From Nocardioides sp. (GTDB lineage Bacteria; Actinomycetota; Actinomycetes; Propionibacteriales; Nocardioidaceae): 64,000 nt of DNA. Position numbers and translations under genes: made by a program. Every line of letters starts with the position of its first letter. Positions within the stretch are counted from its first letter, which is position 1. The stretch spans positions 70,367-134,366 of the forward strand of contig NZ_JASLGR010000059.1 of assembly GCF_030150155.1 (NCBI RefSeq), read 5' to 3'. Shown here one piece after another: positions 39,660-48,724 of the stretch. A model generated the notes under the pieces. That model made no database searches. It saw only the letters and a program-made list of their open reading frames with translations, and was not told where the DNA came from.

Positions 39660-41588
39660 TCAGAGCGAGAACTGGCTGACCAGCTCCCGCAGCTGTGCGG
39701 CGGTGGTGTCGACGTCGACGGAGGCCTGGAGGGTCTGCGCGGCCGACGTACTGGCATCGACCGCTGCGGTGGCGACCTCGCTGACGTCGGCGGCGATGCC
39801 GTCGGCGCCACGCGCAGCCTCGGTGACCGAGCGGGCGATCTCGTTGGTGGTGGCGGTCTGCTCCTCGACGGCCGAAGCGATCGTGGTCTGGATGTCGCTG
39901 ATCCTGACGATCACGTCGCCGATCCGCTCGATCGCACCGACCGCCTCCGTGGTGCGGGCCTGGATCGCGCTGATCCGGTCGGCGATGTCGGTGGTGGCCT
40001 TGGCGGTCTGACCGGCGAGCTCCTTGACCTCGCTCGCTACGACGGCGAAGCCCTTGCCGTGCTCACCGGCGCGGGCAGCCTCGATGGTGGCGTTCAGGGC
40101 GAGCAGGTTGGTCTGCTGGGCGATCGAGGTGATCAGCTTGATCACCTGGCTGATCTCGTTGCTGGCGTCACCGAGCGCGGCGATCGTGGTCGACGCTCCC
40201 CCGGCCATCCCGACCGCCTCGCCCGCTACCGAGGCAGCCTCGCTGGCGTTCTGGGCGATCTCGCGGATCGAGGCCGACATCTCCTCGGCGGCGGAGGCGA
40301 CGGTCTGGATGGCGACCGAGGTCTGGACCGCGGCAGCCGAGGCCGACTCGGCCCGCGCCGAGGTCGTGGCGGCGCCGGAACCGAGGCCGGTCGCCAGCCC
40401 GTTGAGGTGCGTCGAGGCGGCTTGCAGGCCGGTCGCAGAGTCGCCGATCTGAGCCATCGAGACCCGGAAAGAGGCCACCAGCTCCTGGAGTGCGGCCGCC
40501 ATCTGCCCAATGTTGTCGTCCCCGTCGGCGAGGACCTCGACGGTCAGGTCGCCCTCGCGCACCCGGCGGGTGGCGTTGAGCAACACCTCGACCCGGCGGG
40601 CGTTCTCGGCAGCGGCCTCAGTGCGAGCAGCGTCCTCGAGAGCACGGGTGAACGCTTCCCGGCTGGCGGTGATGATGTCGCGCAGGGTGGCGCGGATCGC
40701 CTCGAAGTCGAGCGGCTCCTTGGCGAGGAACTCGATCATGCCCGCGGTCCCCGAACGCGGCCCCAGGGGCAGCGCGAACCCGGCGACGTACCCCTCCTCC
40801 AACGCCAGACGCAGGTGCTGGTCGTCGGCGACCTCCCGCAGGTCCGGGGCCTCGATCAGGGTGTCGGCGCTCCAGGCCCGACCGATCAGGCCGACTCGAT
40901 CCCCACGCCCGTAGGAGCTGCGCGCAGCGGCGCCGGCCATCGCGCCGACCTCGCTGGACTGGCCGAAGAAGCGGGCCTCGTCACCGAAGATCTTGTGCCC
41001 CACAGCATGGTCGGCGCCGAAGTACTCCAGGACGTTGCCGATCACGGCCCCGACGACCTCGTCCTCGTGCTTGACGTCGGCCAGCGAACGCAGCAGCGCG
41101 CTGATCGCCTCGGCGTTGCGGGCGGTCTGGCGCGCCAGCACCTCCGAGCGCTTCTGCGCCGTGATGTCGTGCACCGCCACCACGGAGCCCAGGAAGCGGC
41201 CCGTGCTCGGCTCGTGGATCGGGTCGATCTCGAGCTGACGCCACGCACCACGGAACTCGTACTCCGTCGTGAAGGGCAGCAGCGAGTCATCGCGCAGCAG
41301 ATCCCGGCCGTGCTCGGGGTGCAGGTACAGCCGCGCCATGTCGAACCCGCGGGCCTCCTCCAGGCGCAGATCCCGCCGGTCCAGCATGAACGCCACCCGC
41401 TCCAGGCCGGCCTGGTTGAAGTGCTGCATCCGGTACGCCGGATCGACGACGTACACCGCATGGCTGAGGTAGTCCAACGCACCGAAGTCGAGCGCGGCCA
41501 GACCGCCCTCGCTGACGGTCATGTCGGACTCGGAGGCGGTGCGCTGAGCGGGGATGTCGGCGGAGATCTCGGCGGGGAGGGCAGTCAC
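39660..41588 (-). CDS. Soluble methyl-accepting chemotaxis-like protein, PAS-GAF-MCP
   Basis: 642 residues with no transmembrane helix. A PAS-like domain is at about residues 35-150 (LDYLSHAVYVVDPAYRMQHFNQAGLERVAFML, ending VAVHDITAQKRSE), a GAF-like domain at about 160-320, a HAMP-like linker (LLNATRRVREGDLTVEVLADGDDNIGQMAAAL), then a long coiled-coil signalling domain whose tip reads LITSIAQQTNLLALNATIEAARAGEHGKGFAVVASEVKELA. The tip binds CheW/CheA. The PAS-GAF input implies sensing of an internal signal (redox, small ligand). GTG 41588 has GGAA nearby; ATG 41657 or 41633 are other options. No che genes are in the window. Confidence 0.85.
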   Translation of the reverse strand: MTALPAEISADIPAQRTASESDMTVSEGGLAALDFGALDYLSHAVYVVDPAYRMQHFNQAGLERVAFMLDRRDLRLEEARGFDMARLYLHPEHGRDLLRDDSLLPFTTEYEFRGAWRQLEIDPIHEPSTGRFLGSVVAVHDITAQKRSEVLARQTARNAEAISALLRSLADVKHEDEVVGAVIGNVLEYFGADHAVGHKIFGDEARFFGQSSEVGAMAGAAARSSYGRGDRVGLIGRAWSADTLIEAPDLREVADDQHLRLALEEGYVAGFALPLGPRSGTAGMIEFLAKEPLDFEAIRATLRDIITASREAFTRALEDAARTEAAAENARRVEVLLNATRRVREGDLTVEVLADGDDNIGQMAAALQELVASFRVSMAQIGDSATGLQAASTHLNGLATGLGSGAATTSARAESASAAAVQTSVAIQTVASAAEEMSASIREIAQNASEAASVAGEAVGMAGGASTTIAALGDASNEISQVIKLITSIAQQTNLLALNATIEAARAGEHGKGFAVVASEVKELAGQTAKATTDIADRISAIQARTTEAVGAIERIGDVIVRISDIQTTIASAVEEQTATTNEIARSVTEAARGADGIAADVSEVATAAVDASTSAAQTLQASVDVDTTAAQLRELVSQFSL

Positions 41589-41681
41589 GCAGGTTCCAAC
41601 GGCAGCCCCGGATCGGATCTGATGGAAAACCATCCCCAACCGTCCCGGGACCGTCACGACAGCACCAGGCGCACCAACGAC

Positions 41682-41721
41682 AACAGGCTCTGACCCGCGT
41701 TTCCGCTGGTCAGAGCCTGTT
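41682..41721 (-). terminator. 14-bp stem terminator downstream of tRNA-Pro
   Basis: AACAGGCTCTGACC at 41682-41695 pairs exactly with 41708-41721 across a 12-base loop. It begins 5 bases after the tRNA 3' end on the minus strand, and is followed by a U-containing tract; on the + strand TTTT is at its end, so it could work both ways. Confidence 0.8.
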
Positions 41722-41726
41722 TTCTG

Positions 41727-41800
<74 letters not shown>

Positions 41801-41888
41801 ATCCGCCCGCCGAAGCGAACGTGTGAACACTATCGTAAGAGCCGGTTTCCCGAGGAATCGGGGGCCTTTCGCGTGTCACACGGCGGTG

Positions 41889-43277
41889 TCACCGCTTCCG
41901 CTTCTCCCGGATGCGCTGCTGGAGCACGATCGGGGTGCCGACGAAGCCGAAGTCCTCACGCAGGCGACGCTCGATGTAGCGCTCGTACGACGCATCCAGC
42001 TTGCCCGACGTGAACAGCACGAACGTCGGCGGAGCGGTGGAGACCTGGGTGCCGAAGAGCACCTTGGGCTGCTTGCCGCTGCGCACCGGGTGCGGGTGCT
42101 CGGCGACGAGGCGGCCCAGGAACGTGTTGAGCGCGCCGGTGCCGATCCGGGTCTCCCAGCCCTCCAGCGCCTTCTCCAGGGCCGGGACCAGACGGTCGAT
42201 GTGCCAGCCGGTGCGCGCGGTGATGTTGATCCGCGGTGCCCACTGGACCTGCACCAGGTCACGCTCGATCTCACGCTCGAGGTAGTAGCGACGCTCGTCG
42301 TCGACGAGGTCCCACTTGTTGAACGCGATCACCAGGGCACGGCCGGCTTCGCGGACGGTCTGCAGGATGCGGACGTCCTGCTCGGCGATGGACTGCTCGG
42401 CGTCGAGCACCAGGACGGCGACCTCGGCGCGGTCGATCGCGGTGGTGGTGCGCAGCGAGGCGTAGTACTCGTGGCCCGACGCCTCCTTGACCCGCTTGCG
42501 GATGCCGGCGGTGTCGATCAGCTTCCAGGTCTTGCCGCCCAGCTCGACGAGCTCGTCGACCGGGTCGACGGTAGTGCCGGCGACGTTGTCGACGACGACG
42601 CGCTCGGAACCGGCGAGCTTGTTCAGCAGGCTCGACTTGCCGACGTTCGGGCGACCGACCAGGGCCACCCGGCGCGGGCCGCCGACCTCGGCGCCCTCGG
42701 GCATCGGCGGGGTCGCGGGCAGGGCCTCCAGGATCGCGTCCAGCAGGTCACCGGTGCCACGACCGTGCATCGCGGAGATCGGCATCGGCTCGCCGAGGCC
42801 GAGGTTCCACAGCAGGGACGCGTCGGCCTCGCGGCGCTCGTCGTCGACCTTGTTGGCCGCCAGCACGACGGGCTTGCCGCTGCGGCGCAGGACCTTGACC
42901 ACGCCCTCGTCGGCGTCGGTGATGCCGACGGTGGCGTCGACCACGAAGAGCACGGCGTCGGCCAGGGAGATCGCGACCTCGGCCTGGTAGGCGATCCGCT
43001 CGGCCATCCCCTTGGCGTCCGGGTCCCAGCCGCCGGTGTCGACCACGGTGAAGGCCCGGCCGTTCCAGTCGGCGTCGTAGGAGACCCGGTCACGGGTCAC
43101 GCCGGGGACGTCCTGCACGACCGCCTCACGCCGGCCGATGATCCGGTTGACCAGGGTCGACTTGCCGACGTTGGGCCGCCCGACCACGGCCAGCACCGGC
43201 ACGGGACCGGTGTGTTCGCCGTCCTCGGAGCCTCCGAAGTCGCTCTCGAAGTCGCCGTTGTAGGCCTCGTCAGTCAT
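41889..43277 (-). CDS. der: Ribosome-assembly GTPase Der (EngA)
   Basis: 462 residues with two tandem GTPase domains and a KH-like C-terminal domain, which is unique to Der. G1 motifs are GRPNVGKS at 33-40 and again at about 208, with DTGG and DTAG G3 motifs, NKVD and NKWD G4 motifs. The enzyme helps mature the 50S subunit. A short acidic N-terminal extension (MTDEAYNGDFESDFGG) is present, as in other actinobacteria. ATG overlaps the plsC stop by 4 bases, so it is the last gene of the leftward block, in mycobacterial order cmk-(plsC)-der. Confidence 0.97.
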   Translation of the reverse strand: MTDEAYNGDFESDFGGSEDGEHTGPVPVLAVVGRPNVGKSTLVNRIIGRREAVVQDVPGVTRDRVSYDADWNGRAFTVVDTGGWDPDAKGMAERIAYQAEVAISLADAVLFVVDATVGITDADEGVVKVLRRSGKPVVLAANKVDDERREADASLLWNLGLGEPMPISAMHGRGTGDLLDAILEALPATPPMPEGAEVGGPRRVALVGRPNVGKSSLLNKLAGSERVVVDNVAGTTVDPVDELVELGGKTWKLIDTAGIRKRVKEASGHEYYASLRTTTAIDRAEVAVLVLDAEQSIAEQDVRILQTVREAGRALVIAFNKWDLVDDERRYYLEREIERDLVQVQWAPRINITARTGWHIDRLVPALEKALEGWETRIGTGALNTFLGRLVAEHPHPVRSGKQPKVLFGTQVSTAPPTFVLFTSGKLDASYERYIERRLREDFGFVGTPIVLQQRIREKRKR

Positions 43278-43966
43278 CGTTCATCCTCCGACGCGGGAAG
43301 TGGGCCGGGCAGTGTCAGCCCGGTGGCGGCCTGGGTGGCCGCGAGGTGTGCCAGCAGGTGCGCATGGACGCGCTGCGTGGCGATCTGAACATTGTCTCGT
43401 GTCCGGGGCCATTTCACCTGATCGAGGACGAGCGGCTCCCCGAACACCAGGTCGATCCGACTCCCCCGTGGCGGCAGCGAGCTGTTGCCCGCCCCCGGCA
43501 GTCGGGTCCCGAAGAACGTGAGCGGCACGATCGGCGCGCCGCTGACCATGCCCAGGTACGCCGTCCCGGCATGGATCGAGGCCAGCTCTCCCCCACCCCG
43601 GGTGCCCTCGGGGAAGATCCCGACGGCGTCGCCCGCGTCGAGCGCGGCCAGCGAGGACCGGATCGCGGCCCGGTCCGGATGGAACCGGTCCAGACGGATC
43701 TGTCCGGACTCGCGGAAGAAGACCCCGGCGGCCCCGTGGAACATCTCCGCCTTGGTCAGTGCGTGCACCGGCCGCGGCGACATGATCGCCAGCAGGGGTC
43801 CGTCGATCACCCCGATGTGGTTGGCCGCCACGATCACCGGCCCGGTGGCGGGGAACCCGCCCGGGGTGATGTGGAACTCCCACCGTGCGCTCAGCAGCGC
43901 CCTGGCCGCCGTACGCAACGGCGAATGGAGCAGGTAGCGGGCCGGCCGCGCCGAGGTTCGGCTCAC
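43274..43966 (-). CDS. Lysophospholipid acyltransferase family protein (PlsC-like)
   Basis: 230 residues. NHIGVID at 49-55 holds the catalytic His50-x4-Asp55, and FPEGTR at 118-123 the phosphate-binding motif, so it is a 1-acyl-sn-glycerol-3-phosphate acyltransferase type enzyme that makes phosphatidate or a related lipid at the membrane. GTG 43966 forms GTGA with the cmk stop; the stop forms ATGA with the der start. So cmk-plsC-der are translationally coupled. The exact acyl acceptor is not fixed by sequence. Confidence 0.88.
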   Translation of the reverse strand: MSRTSARPARYLLHSPLRTAARALLSARWEFHITPGGFPATGPVIVAANHIGVIDGPLLAIMSPRPVHALTKAEMFHGAAGVFFRESGQIRLDRFHPDRAAIRSSLAALDAGDAVGIFPEGTRGGGELASIHAGTAYLGMVSGAPIVPLTFFGTRLPGAGNSSLPPRGSRIDLVFGEPLVLDQVKWPRTRDNVQIATQRVHAHLLAHLAATQAATGLTLPGPLPASEDER

Positions 43967-44658
43967 GCCGAGGCGTCCTGCGCTGCCTCCGCTCCCAGAC
44001 CACGGACGAGGCCGACGACCTGGTCGATCGCCTCGGCCAGCGTGATGTGGGTGGTGTCCAGGTGGACGGCGCCGTCGGCCTGGACGAGCGGGGCGGTGGC
44101 GCGACCGGAGTCGATCACGTCGCGGGCCTCCAGCGAGGCCTGGGTGGCGGCGACGTCGCCGCCTGCTTCCAGTGCACGGCGGGCCGCGCGGGCCGACGGG
44201 TCGGCGGAGACGTAGAGCTTCAGAGCGGCCTCGGGCCACACCACCGAGCCGATGTCACGGCCCTCGACCACGATCCCGGCGCCGTCGAGTGCGGCGGTGA
44301 TGATCGAGCGCTGCAGCGCGAGCAGCAGGGCGCGGACCTCGGGCACGGCGCTGACCGGCGAGACGTTCGCGTTCACCTCGTCCGAGCGGATCTCGGCCGA
44401 CACGTCGACGCCGTCCAGGGTGATCGTCGGGGCGAGCGGGTCGGTGCCCGACTCGATCCGGGCCTGCGGGGCAGCCGCCGCCACCGCAGCAGCGTCGTGA
44501 ACGTCGATGTCGTGGGAGAGCATCCACCAGGTCATCGCCCGGAACTGCGCACCGGTGTCGAGGTAGCGCAGTCCGAGCCGGTCGGCCGCCCCCTTCGAGG
44601 TGCTCGACTTGCCAGAACCGGAGGTGCCGTCAACCGCGACGACGATGGGCGTGCTCAT
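43963..44658 (-). CDS. cmk: Cytidylate kinase
   Basis: 231 residues. The P-loop is GTSGSGKSS at 11-19, followed by LGLRYLDTGAQFRAMTWW, the CMP-binding segment, and VVEGRDIGSVVWPEA, which ends the NMP-binding region; the late part is LIDxR...SAR-like DARD(VIDSGR). It phosphorylates CMP/dCMP. The upstream frame to 45258 is a shadow of tyrA. ATG 44658 is preferred; it lies 11 bases after the tyrA stop. With pyrG in the same block it serves CTP metabolism. Confidence 0.96.
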   Translation of the reverse strand: MSTPIVVAVDGTSGSGKSSTSKGAADRLGLRYLDTGAQFRAMTWWMLSHDIDVHDAAAVAAAAPQARIESGTDPLAPTITLDGVDVSAEIRSDEVNANVSPVSAVPEVRALLLALQRSIITAALDGAGIVVEGRDIGSVVWPEAALKLYVSADPSARAARRALEAGGDVAATQASLEARDVIDSGRATAPLVQADGAVHLDTTHITLAEAIDQVVGLVRGLGAEAAQDASA

Positions 44659-44669
44659 AGACGCCCACC

Positions 44670-45749
44670 CTAGCGGCGGGTGGTCCAACCTCGGGTGTCG
44701 AGCGCTGCGGCCAGGCCGTCGAGCCGGTCGACGGCGACCTGGAGCTCGAGCACACCGAGCTCGCGAGCCGGGTCGTGATCGATCCGGACGTCCTCGATGT
44801 TGACCCCGATCTCGTCGGCGTCGGCGAAGAGCCGCGCCAGTGAGCCCGGGGTGTCGGGGATCGCGACGAATAGCGTGCCGGTCTCCACGGGCACGCCACC
44901 GTGCTTGGCCGGGATCGCCTTCGTGCCGGCGTTGCCCGTGGACAGGATCCGGCGCAGCTCGGCCCGGTCGCCGGAGGTGACCGCCCCGATCAGGGCGTCG
45001 AGCTCGCCGCGGACCTGGGTGAGCAGCTCCACGACCGCCTCGGCGTTGCCGCCGACGATCTGGCTGTAGAGGTTCGGGTCTCCCCCGGCCACCCGGGTGA
45101 CGTCGCGCACCCCGGGCCCCGACAGGGCCATGTGGGAGGCCGGAGCGTCGGCCAGCCGACCGGCGGTCAGCGCTGCCATCAGGTGCGGGACGTGGCTGAT
45201 CCGGGCGACAGCACGGTCGTGGTCGGCCGGGGTCAGGTCGAGCACCACACCCCCGCACAGCTCGGCGAGCTCACGGACCAGCTCGACGGCCTCGGGCAGC
45301 GCGCCGGGGTGCGTCGTGATCGCCCACGGACGGCCCTCGAACAGGGTGGCGTCAGCCGAGAGCGGACCGGAGCGCTCCGTGCCCGCCATCGGGTGCGAGC
45401 CGACGTACCGCTCGACCCCCGGCACCTCGGCCACCGCGGCCAGTGGAGCCGACTTCACCGATCCGACGTCGGTGACCACGGCGTCGGAGGTCGCCAACGC
45501 CTCAGCGATCACTCCCCCGAGCAGATCCGGCGGTACGGCGACCACGATCAGCTGCGGTCGGTCACCGTCACGCACGGCCCGGCCGGCACCCAGCCCGGAC
45601 GCGGTCCTGACGTGATCGGGGTTGACGTCGCTGAGCAGCACCTCCAGGCCCGCGCGCCGGCAGGCGAGCGCGACCGAGGTGCCCAGCAGGCCGACGCCGA
45701 TCACCTCGACCGGCCCGACCAGGGCTCCGGCGGGGGTCGACTCAGCCAT
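44670..45749 (-). CDS. tyrA: Prephenate dehydrogenase with ACT domain
   Basis: 359 residues. The NAD(P) loop is VIGVGLLGTSVAL (16-28), the catalytic core includes VTDVGSVKS, GSHPMAGTERSGP and the helix-dimer region with ISHVPHLMAALTAGRL. Residues about 285-359 are an ACT domain (LFVAIPDTPGSLARLFADADEIGVNIEDVRIDH), a likely site for tyrosine feedback. It oxidises prephenate to 4-hydroxyphenylpyruvate for tyrosine. It overlaps aroH (chorismate mutase) by 8 bases, so the two steps from chorismate are coupled. Confidence 0.95.
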   Translation of the reverse strand: MAESTPAGALVGPVEVIGVGLLGTSVALACRRAGLEVLLSDVNPDHVRTASGLGAGRAVRDGDRPQLIVVAVPPDLLGGVIAEALATSDAVVTDVGSVKSAPLAAVAEVPGVERYVGSHPMAGTERSGPLSADATLFEGRPWAITTHPGALPEAVELVRELAELCGGVVLDLTPADHDRAVARISHVPHLMAALTAGRLADAPASHMALSGPGVRDVTRVAGGDPNLYSQIVGGNAEAVVELLTQVRGELDALIGAVTSGDRAELRRILSTGNAGTKAIPAKHGGVPVETGTLFVAIPDTPGSLARLFADADEIGVNIEDVRIDHDPARELGVLELQVAVDRLDGLAAALDTRGWTTRR

Positions 45750-46113
45750 CGCGCCGGGCCAGGTCAGGCCTCAGCACTACCGCTCCGTGGAGATAGACGT
45801 GCTCGACCTCGGCCTTGGACCGATCGGTCTCGACGTGGGCCATCAGCCGCACCGCGCGCGGCAGACTGCCCTCGATCTCCAGCTCCCGGGCGCACATCAG
45901 CGGCACGTCGGTGAAGCCGATGGTGCGGGCCGCGACGGCGGGGAACGCCGAGTGCAGGTCACCGGTGGAGGTGAACAGGATCGAGATGACGTCGTCCTGG
46001 TCGAGCTCGTTGAGCTCCATCACCTGGGTGAGGAGCTCGACCACCCGCTCCTGCATGTGGGCGGAGTCATCCACCTCGAGCTGGGTGGCTCCACGGATCG
46101 CGCGCACTGACAC
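45742..46113 (-). CDS. aroH: Chorismate mutase, AroH class
   Basis: 123 residues of the trimeric AroH fold, not the helical AroQ type. VRAIRGATQLEVDDSAHMQERVVELLTQVMELNELDQDDVISILFTSTGDLHSAFPAVAAR contains the active Arg7-like (RGAT) and the TxDL segment; later MCARELEIEGSLPRAVRLMAHV is typical. It converts chorismate to prephenate. It overlaps tyrA by 8 bases and follows rluB by 68 bases, the largest gap in this part of the block, where a promoter could be. Confidence 0.93.
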   Translation of the reverse strand: MSVRAIRGATQLEVDDSAHMQERVVELLTQVMELNELDQDDVISILFTSTGDLHSAFPAVAARTIGFTDVPLMCARELEIEGSLPRAVRLMAHVETDRSKAEVEHVYLHGAVVLRPDLARRDG

Positions 46114-46181
46114 GGCGGACAGCCTAGGGCCTGGCTCTCACGTCGGTCGACGTGCCTCCCGCCGCGAGAGACAGGGCCACG

Positions 46182-46931
46182 TCAGAGCTGGGCGCTGTCG
46201 AGCAGGGAACCCAGCTCATCGGGCTCCAGGTCGCGCATCTGGCCCACCCCGAGCTTGCCCAGCCGAACCGGACCGATCTGGGTCCGGGTCAGACGCGTCA
46301 CCGGGTGCCCGACGGCCGCCAGGAGACGGCGTACGACGTGCTTGCGACCGTCATGGATGGAGACCTCGACGATCGACTTGGCCTTGAAGGCCTCCACGAT
46401 GCGCACGGTGTGCACCTCGACCGGACCGTCGTCGAGGACGACCCCAGCCAGGAGCTCCTTCTTGGTGCGCGGGAAGACCTGGCCCTCGACCTCGGCGACG
46501 TAGGTCTTGACCACCCCGAAGGAGGGGTGGGCGACCTTCTGCGCGAAGTCGCCGTCGTTGGTGAGCAGCAGCAGGCCGGTGGTGTCCTCATCGAGCCGAC
46601 CGACGTTGTAGAGCCGCTCGGGCCGATCGGCGACGAACTCGGCGAGCGTCCTGGCGGCATGCGGGTCGCTCATCGTCGAGGTGACCCCACGCGGCTTGTT
46701 GAAGGCCAGGTAGACCTTGTCGCTGATCGGAGGCAGGCGCTTGCCGTCGACCCGGATCACGTCGACAGCAGGGTTCACCTTGGTGCCCAGCCGCGTGATG
46801 ATCTCGCCGTTGACCTCGACCAGCTCGTCGAGCATCAGCTCCTCGCAGCGCCGCCGCGAGCCGACCCCGGCCAGCGCGAGCAGCTTCTGCAGTCGGATCA
46901 GACCCTCGTCGTCCAGAGGGAGATCACTCAT
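46182..46931 (-). CDS. rluB: 23S rRNA pseudouridine synthase RluB type
   Basis: 249 residues. The S4 RNA-binding domain (IRLQKLLALAGVGSRRRCEELMLDELVEVNG) is followed by the RsuA/RluB catalytic domain: YLAFNKPRGVTST, then GRLDEDTTGLLLLTNDGDFA with the catalytic Asp in GRLDxDT. It isomerises a uridine in the 23S peptidyl transferase region (E. coli U2605). ATG 46931 overlaps scpB by 8 bases. In mycobacteria this gene lies between scpB and cmk, as here. Confidence 0.93.
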   Translation of the reverse strand: MSDLPLDDEGLIRLQKLLALAGVGSRRRCEELMLDELVEVNGEIITRLGTKVNPAVDVIRVDGKRLPPISDKVYLAFNKPRGVTSTMSDPHAARTLAEFVADRPERLYNVGRLDEDTTGLLLLTNDGDFAQKVAHPSFGVVKTYVAEVEGQVFPRTKKELLAGVVLDDGPVEVHTVRIVEAFKAKSIVEVSIHDGRKHVVRRLLAAVGHPVTRLTRTQIGPVRLGKLGVGQMRDLEPDELGSLLDSAQL

Positions 46932-47562
46932 CTGTTGCCTCGTTCTCGTTGTTCGTCGTTGCCTCGGAGGCGTGCGGAGCCTGGACCAGACTGGCCAGCT
47001 CCTCCTCCATGTCGTCCATGTCGGGCAGGTACGGCGCCAACTCGGGAAGCTCGTCGAGCCCGGTGATGCCGATCCGCTCCAGGAAGTACCCGGTGGTGCG
47101 ATACAGGTTCGCACCCGTCTCATTGTCCTGCCCGGCCTCCTCGACCAGACCACGGGCCAGCAGGGTCCGCATCACACCGTCGACGTTGACGCCGCGGATG
47201 GCGCTCACCCGGGCCCGCGAGACCGGTTGGCGGTAGGCCACCACGGCCAGCGTCTCCAGCGCAGCCTGGGTGAGCCGGGACTGCTGGCCCTCCAGGACGA
47301 ACCCCTCGACGACGTCGGCGAACTCGTCGCGGGTGTAGAACCGCCAGCCTCCGGCGACGTTGCGCAGGTCGAAGCCGCGCCCCTGTTCGGTGTACTCCGC
47401 GGCCAGCTCCCGCAGCGCCGACTCGACGACGTCGCTGGGATGCCCCACGGCTGCGGCCAGGGAGGCGACGTCGAGAGGCTGGTCGGCGACCATCAGGATC
47501 GCCTCCAGGCTGGGACGCACCGGGCGCCGTACGTCGTCACCGGGCTGGTCGACCTCAGTCAT
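46924..47562 (-). CDS. scpB: Condensin subunit ScpB
   Basis: 212 residues. Two winged-helix domains: RPSLEAILMVADQPLDVASLAAAVG ... LRNVAGGWRFYTR and LTQAALETLAVVAYRQPVSRARVSAIRGVNVDGVMRTLLARGLVEEAG, ending YRTTGYFLERIGITGLDELPEL, a standard ScpB core with an acidic tail. It binds ScpA and Smc in chromosome condensation and segregation. ATG 47562 overlaps scpA by 8 bases; ORF above it would run into scpA. Confidence 0.95.
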   Translation of the reverse strand: MTEVDQPGDDVRRPVRPSLEAILMVADQPLDVASLAAAVGHPSDVVESALRELAAEYTEQGRGFDLRNVAGGWRFYTRDEFADVVEGFVLEGQQSRLTQAALETLAVVAYRQPVSRARVSAIRGVNVDGVMRTLLARGLVEEAGQDNETGANLYRTTGYFLERIGITGLDELPELAPYLPDMDDMEEELASLVQAPHASEATTNNENEATDE

Positions 47563-48391
47563 CGCTCTCCTCGTTGCCGTTGGCCCCATCGAACTCGTCA
47601 CGGATCAGGTCGTCCAGGTTGTCCAGGTCGGCGTCGTCCTCCCCGGTCCAGCGCACCGTCAGCTCCCCCAGCGGCGTCACCTGCTCGAACGAGACGACAC
47701 CCTCCCGGAAGAGCTCCAGCAGGCTGAGGAACCGCGCCACCGTGGTGAGCTTGTCCGGCGAGTCCCCGACCAGCGCCCGGAAGGTCAGGGTGCCGGCACG
47801 GCGGAGCCGGTCGACCACGATCGCCGCCTGCTCGCGAACGCTGACCGCCGGGGCGTGGATGTGGGCCAGGCCGATCTCCGGCGGCCCCGGCTTGGGGGCC
47901 ATCGCCTTGGCGGCGAGCTGGGCGAAGGCGTCCAGGCCGATCCCGATCAGGACCTCGGGCAGCAGCGTGGCGAAGCGGTCCTCCAGGCCGACGGCGCGCG
48001 GGAAGCGACGTGCCTCCTGGGCCAGTCGGGTGTCCATCAGGGCCGCGACCTGCTTGAAGGCGCGGTACTGCATCAGGCGGGCGAAGAGCAGGTCGCGGGC
48101 CTCCAGCAGGGCCAGGTCCTCCTCGTCCTCGACGTCGCCCGAGGGCAGCAGCCGGGCGGCCTTGAGGTCGAGCAGGGTCGCCGCGACCAGCAGGAACGAC
48201 GAGGTCTGCTCCAGGTCCCACTCCGGACCGGCGGCCTTGACGTGGGCGATGAACTCGTCGGTGACCTTGGCCAGCGCGACCTCGGTGATGTCGAGCTTGT
48301 GCTTGGCGATCAGCGAGAGCAGCAGGTCGAAGGGGCCCTCGAAGTTGTCCAGCTGGACCGCGAAGCTCTCGGACGGGGCGGGGGCCGACAC
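47555..48391 (-). CDS. scpA: Condensin kleisin subunit ScpA
   Basis: 278 residues. FAVQLDNFEGPFDLLLSLIAKHKLDITEVALAKVTDEF at the N-terminus is the kleisin Smc-neck-binding part; the middle SSFLLVAATLLDLKAARLLPSG and the C-terminal winged helix close the Smc ring. GTG start, 3 bases after the upstream gene's stop. With scpB and parA it links condensation with partition. Confidence 0.95.
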   Translation of the reverse strand: MSAPAPSESFAVQLDNFEGPFDLLLSLIAKHKLDITEVALAKVTDEFIAHVKAAGPEWDLEQTSSFLLVAATLLDLKAARLLPSGDVEDEEDLALLEARDLLFARLMQYRAFKQVAALMDTRLAQEARRFPRAVGLEDRFATLLPEVLIGIGLDAFAQLAAKAMAPKPGPPEIGLAHIHAPAVSVREQAAIVVDRLRRAGTLTFRALVGDSPDKLTTVARFLSLLELFREGVVSFEQVTPLGELTVRWTGEDDADLDNLDDLIRDEFDGANGNEESDD

Positions 48392-48394
48392 GAC

Positions 48395-48724
48395 CTAGTC
48401 CTCGCGCAGACGCTTCACCAGGGCACTCTTGGCACCCTTGGACTCGAGCTCGGCGAGCACGATCGCGACGGCCTCACGGACCAGTCGGCCGCGATCCACC
48501 ACGATGCCCTGCGAGCGCCGCAGCGAGAGCCGGGCATGCTCGATCTCGAGGAGCTCCTCGTCGGTGATGTACACCGTCATCTTCGCGTCGTGCTTGACCC
48601 GGCCGCTGGGCTTCTTCTCAGCGGGGGCCGCGGCCGTCTGCGGCGCAGGCGCAGGCGCGGGCTCGGGCTCGGCGGTGGGGCGGAAGAGGTCGTCGGCCTT
48701 GGGCAGGCTTACTCGGCGCGCCAT
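48395..48724 (-). CDS. Ribbon-helix-helix-like protein between parA and scpA
   Basis: 109 residues. A Pro/Ala/Glu-rich N-terminus (to residue 40), then KMTVYITDEELLEIEHARLSLRRSQGIVVDRGRLVREAVAIVLAEL, which fits a beta-strand plus two helices of the RHH fold (MetJ/Arc, ParG-like). RHH proteins often act as centromere-binding partners of ParA. It overlaps the parA end by 16 bases and precedes scpA by 3. No ParB gene is nearby, so this protein may be the adapter, but the parS-like site is unknown. That function is inferred from fold and place. Confidence 0.65.
   Translation of the reverse strand: MARRVSLPKADDLFRPTAEPEPAPAPAPQTAAAPAEKKPSGRVKHDAKMTVYITDEELLEIEHARLSLRRSQGIVVDRGRLVREAVAIVLAELESKGAKSALVKRLRED

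Noticed and set aside
38808..41693. 961-residue plus-strand open frame opposite sigma factor and MCP
   Set aside because: It is antisense to genes with full motifs, and lacks any of its own.
41682..41721. tRNA-adjacent inverted repeat as an integration attachment site
   Set aside because: It is a stem-loop of terminator form just after the tRNA 3' end; no copy of the tRNA 3' end and no integrase are nearby.
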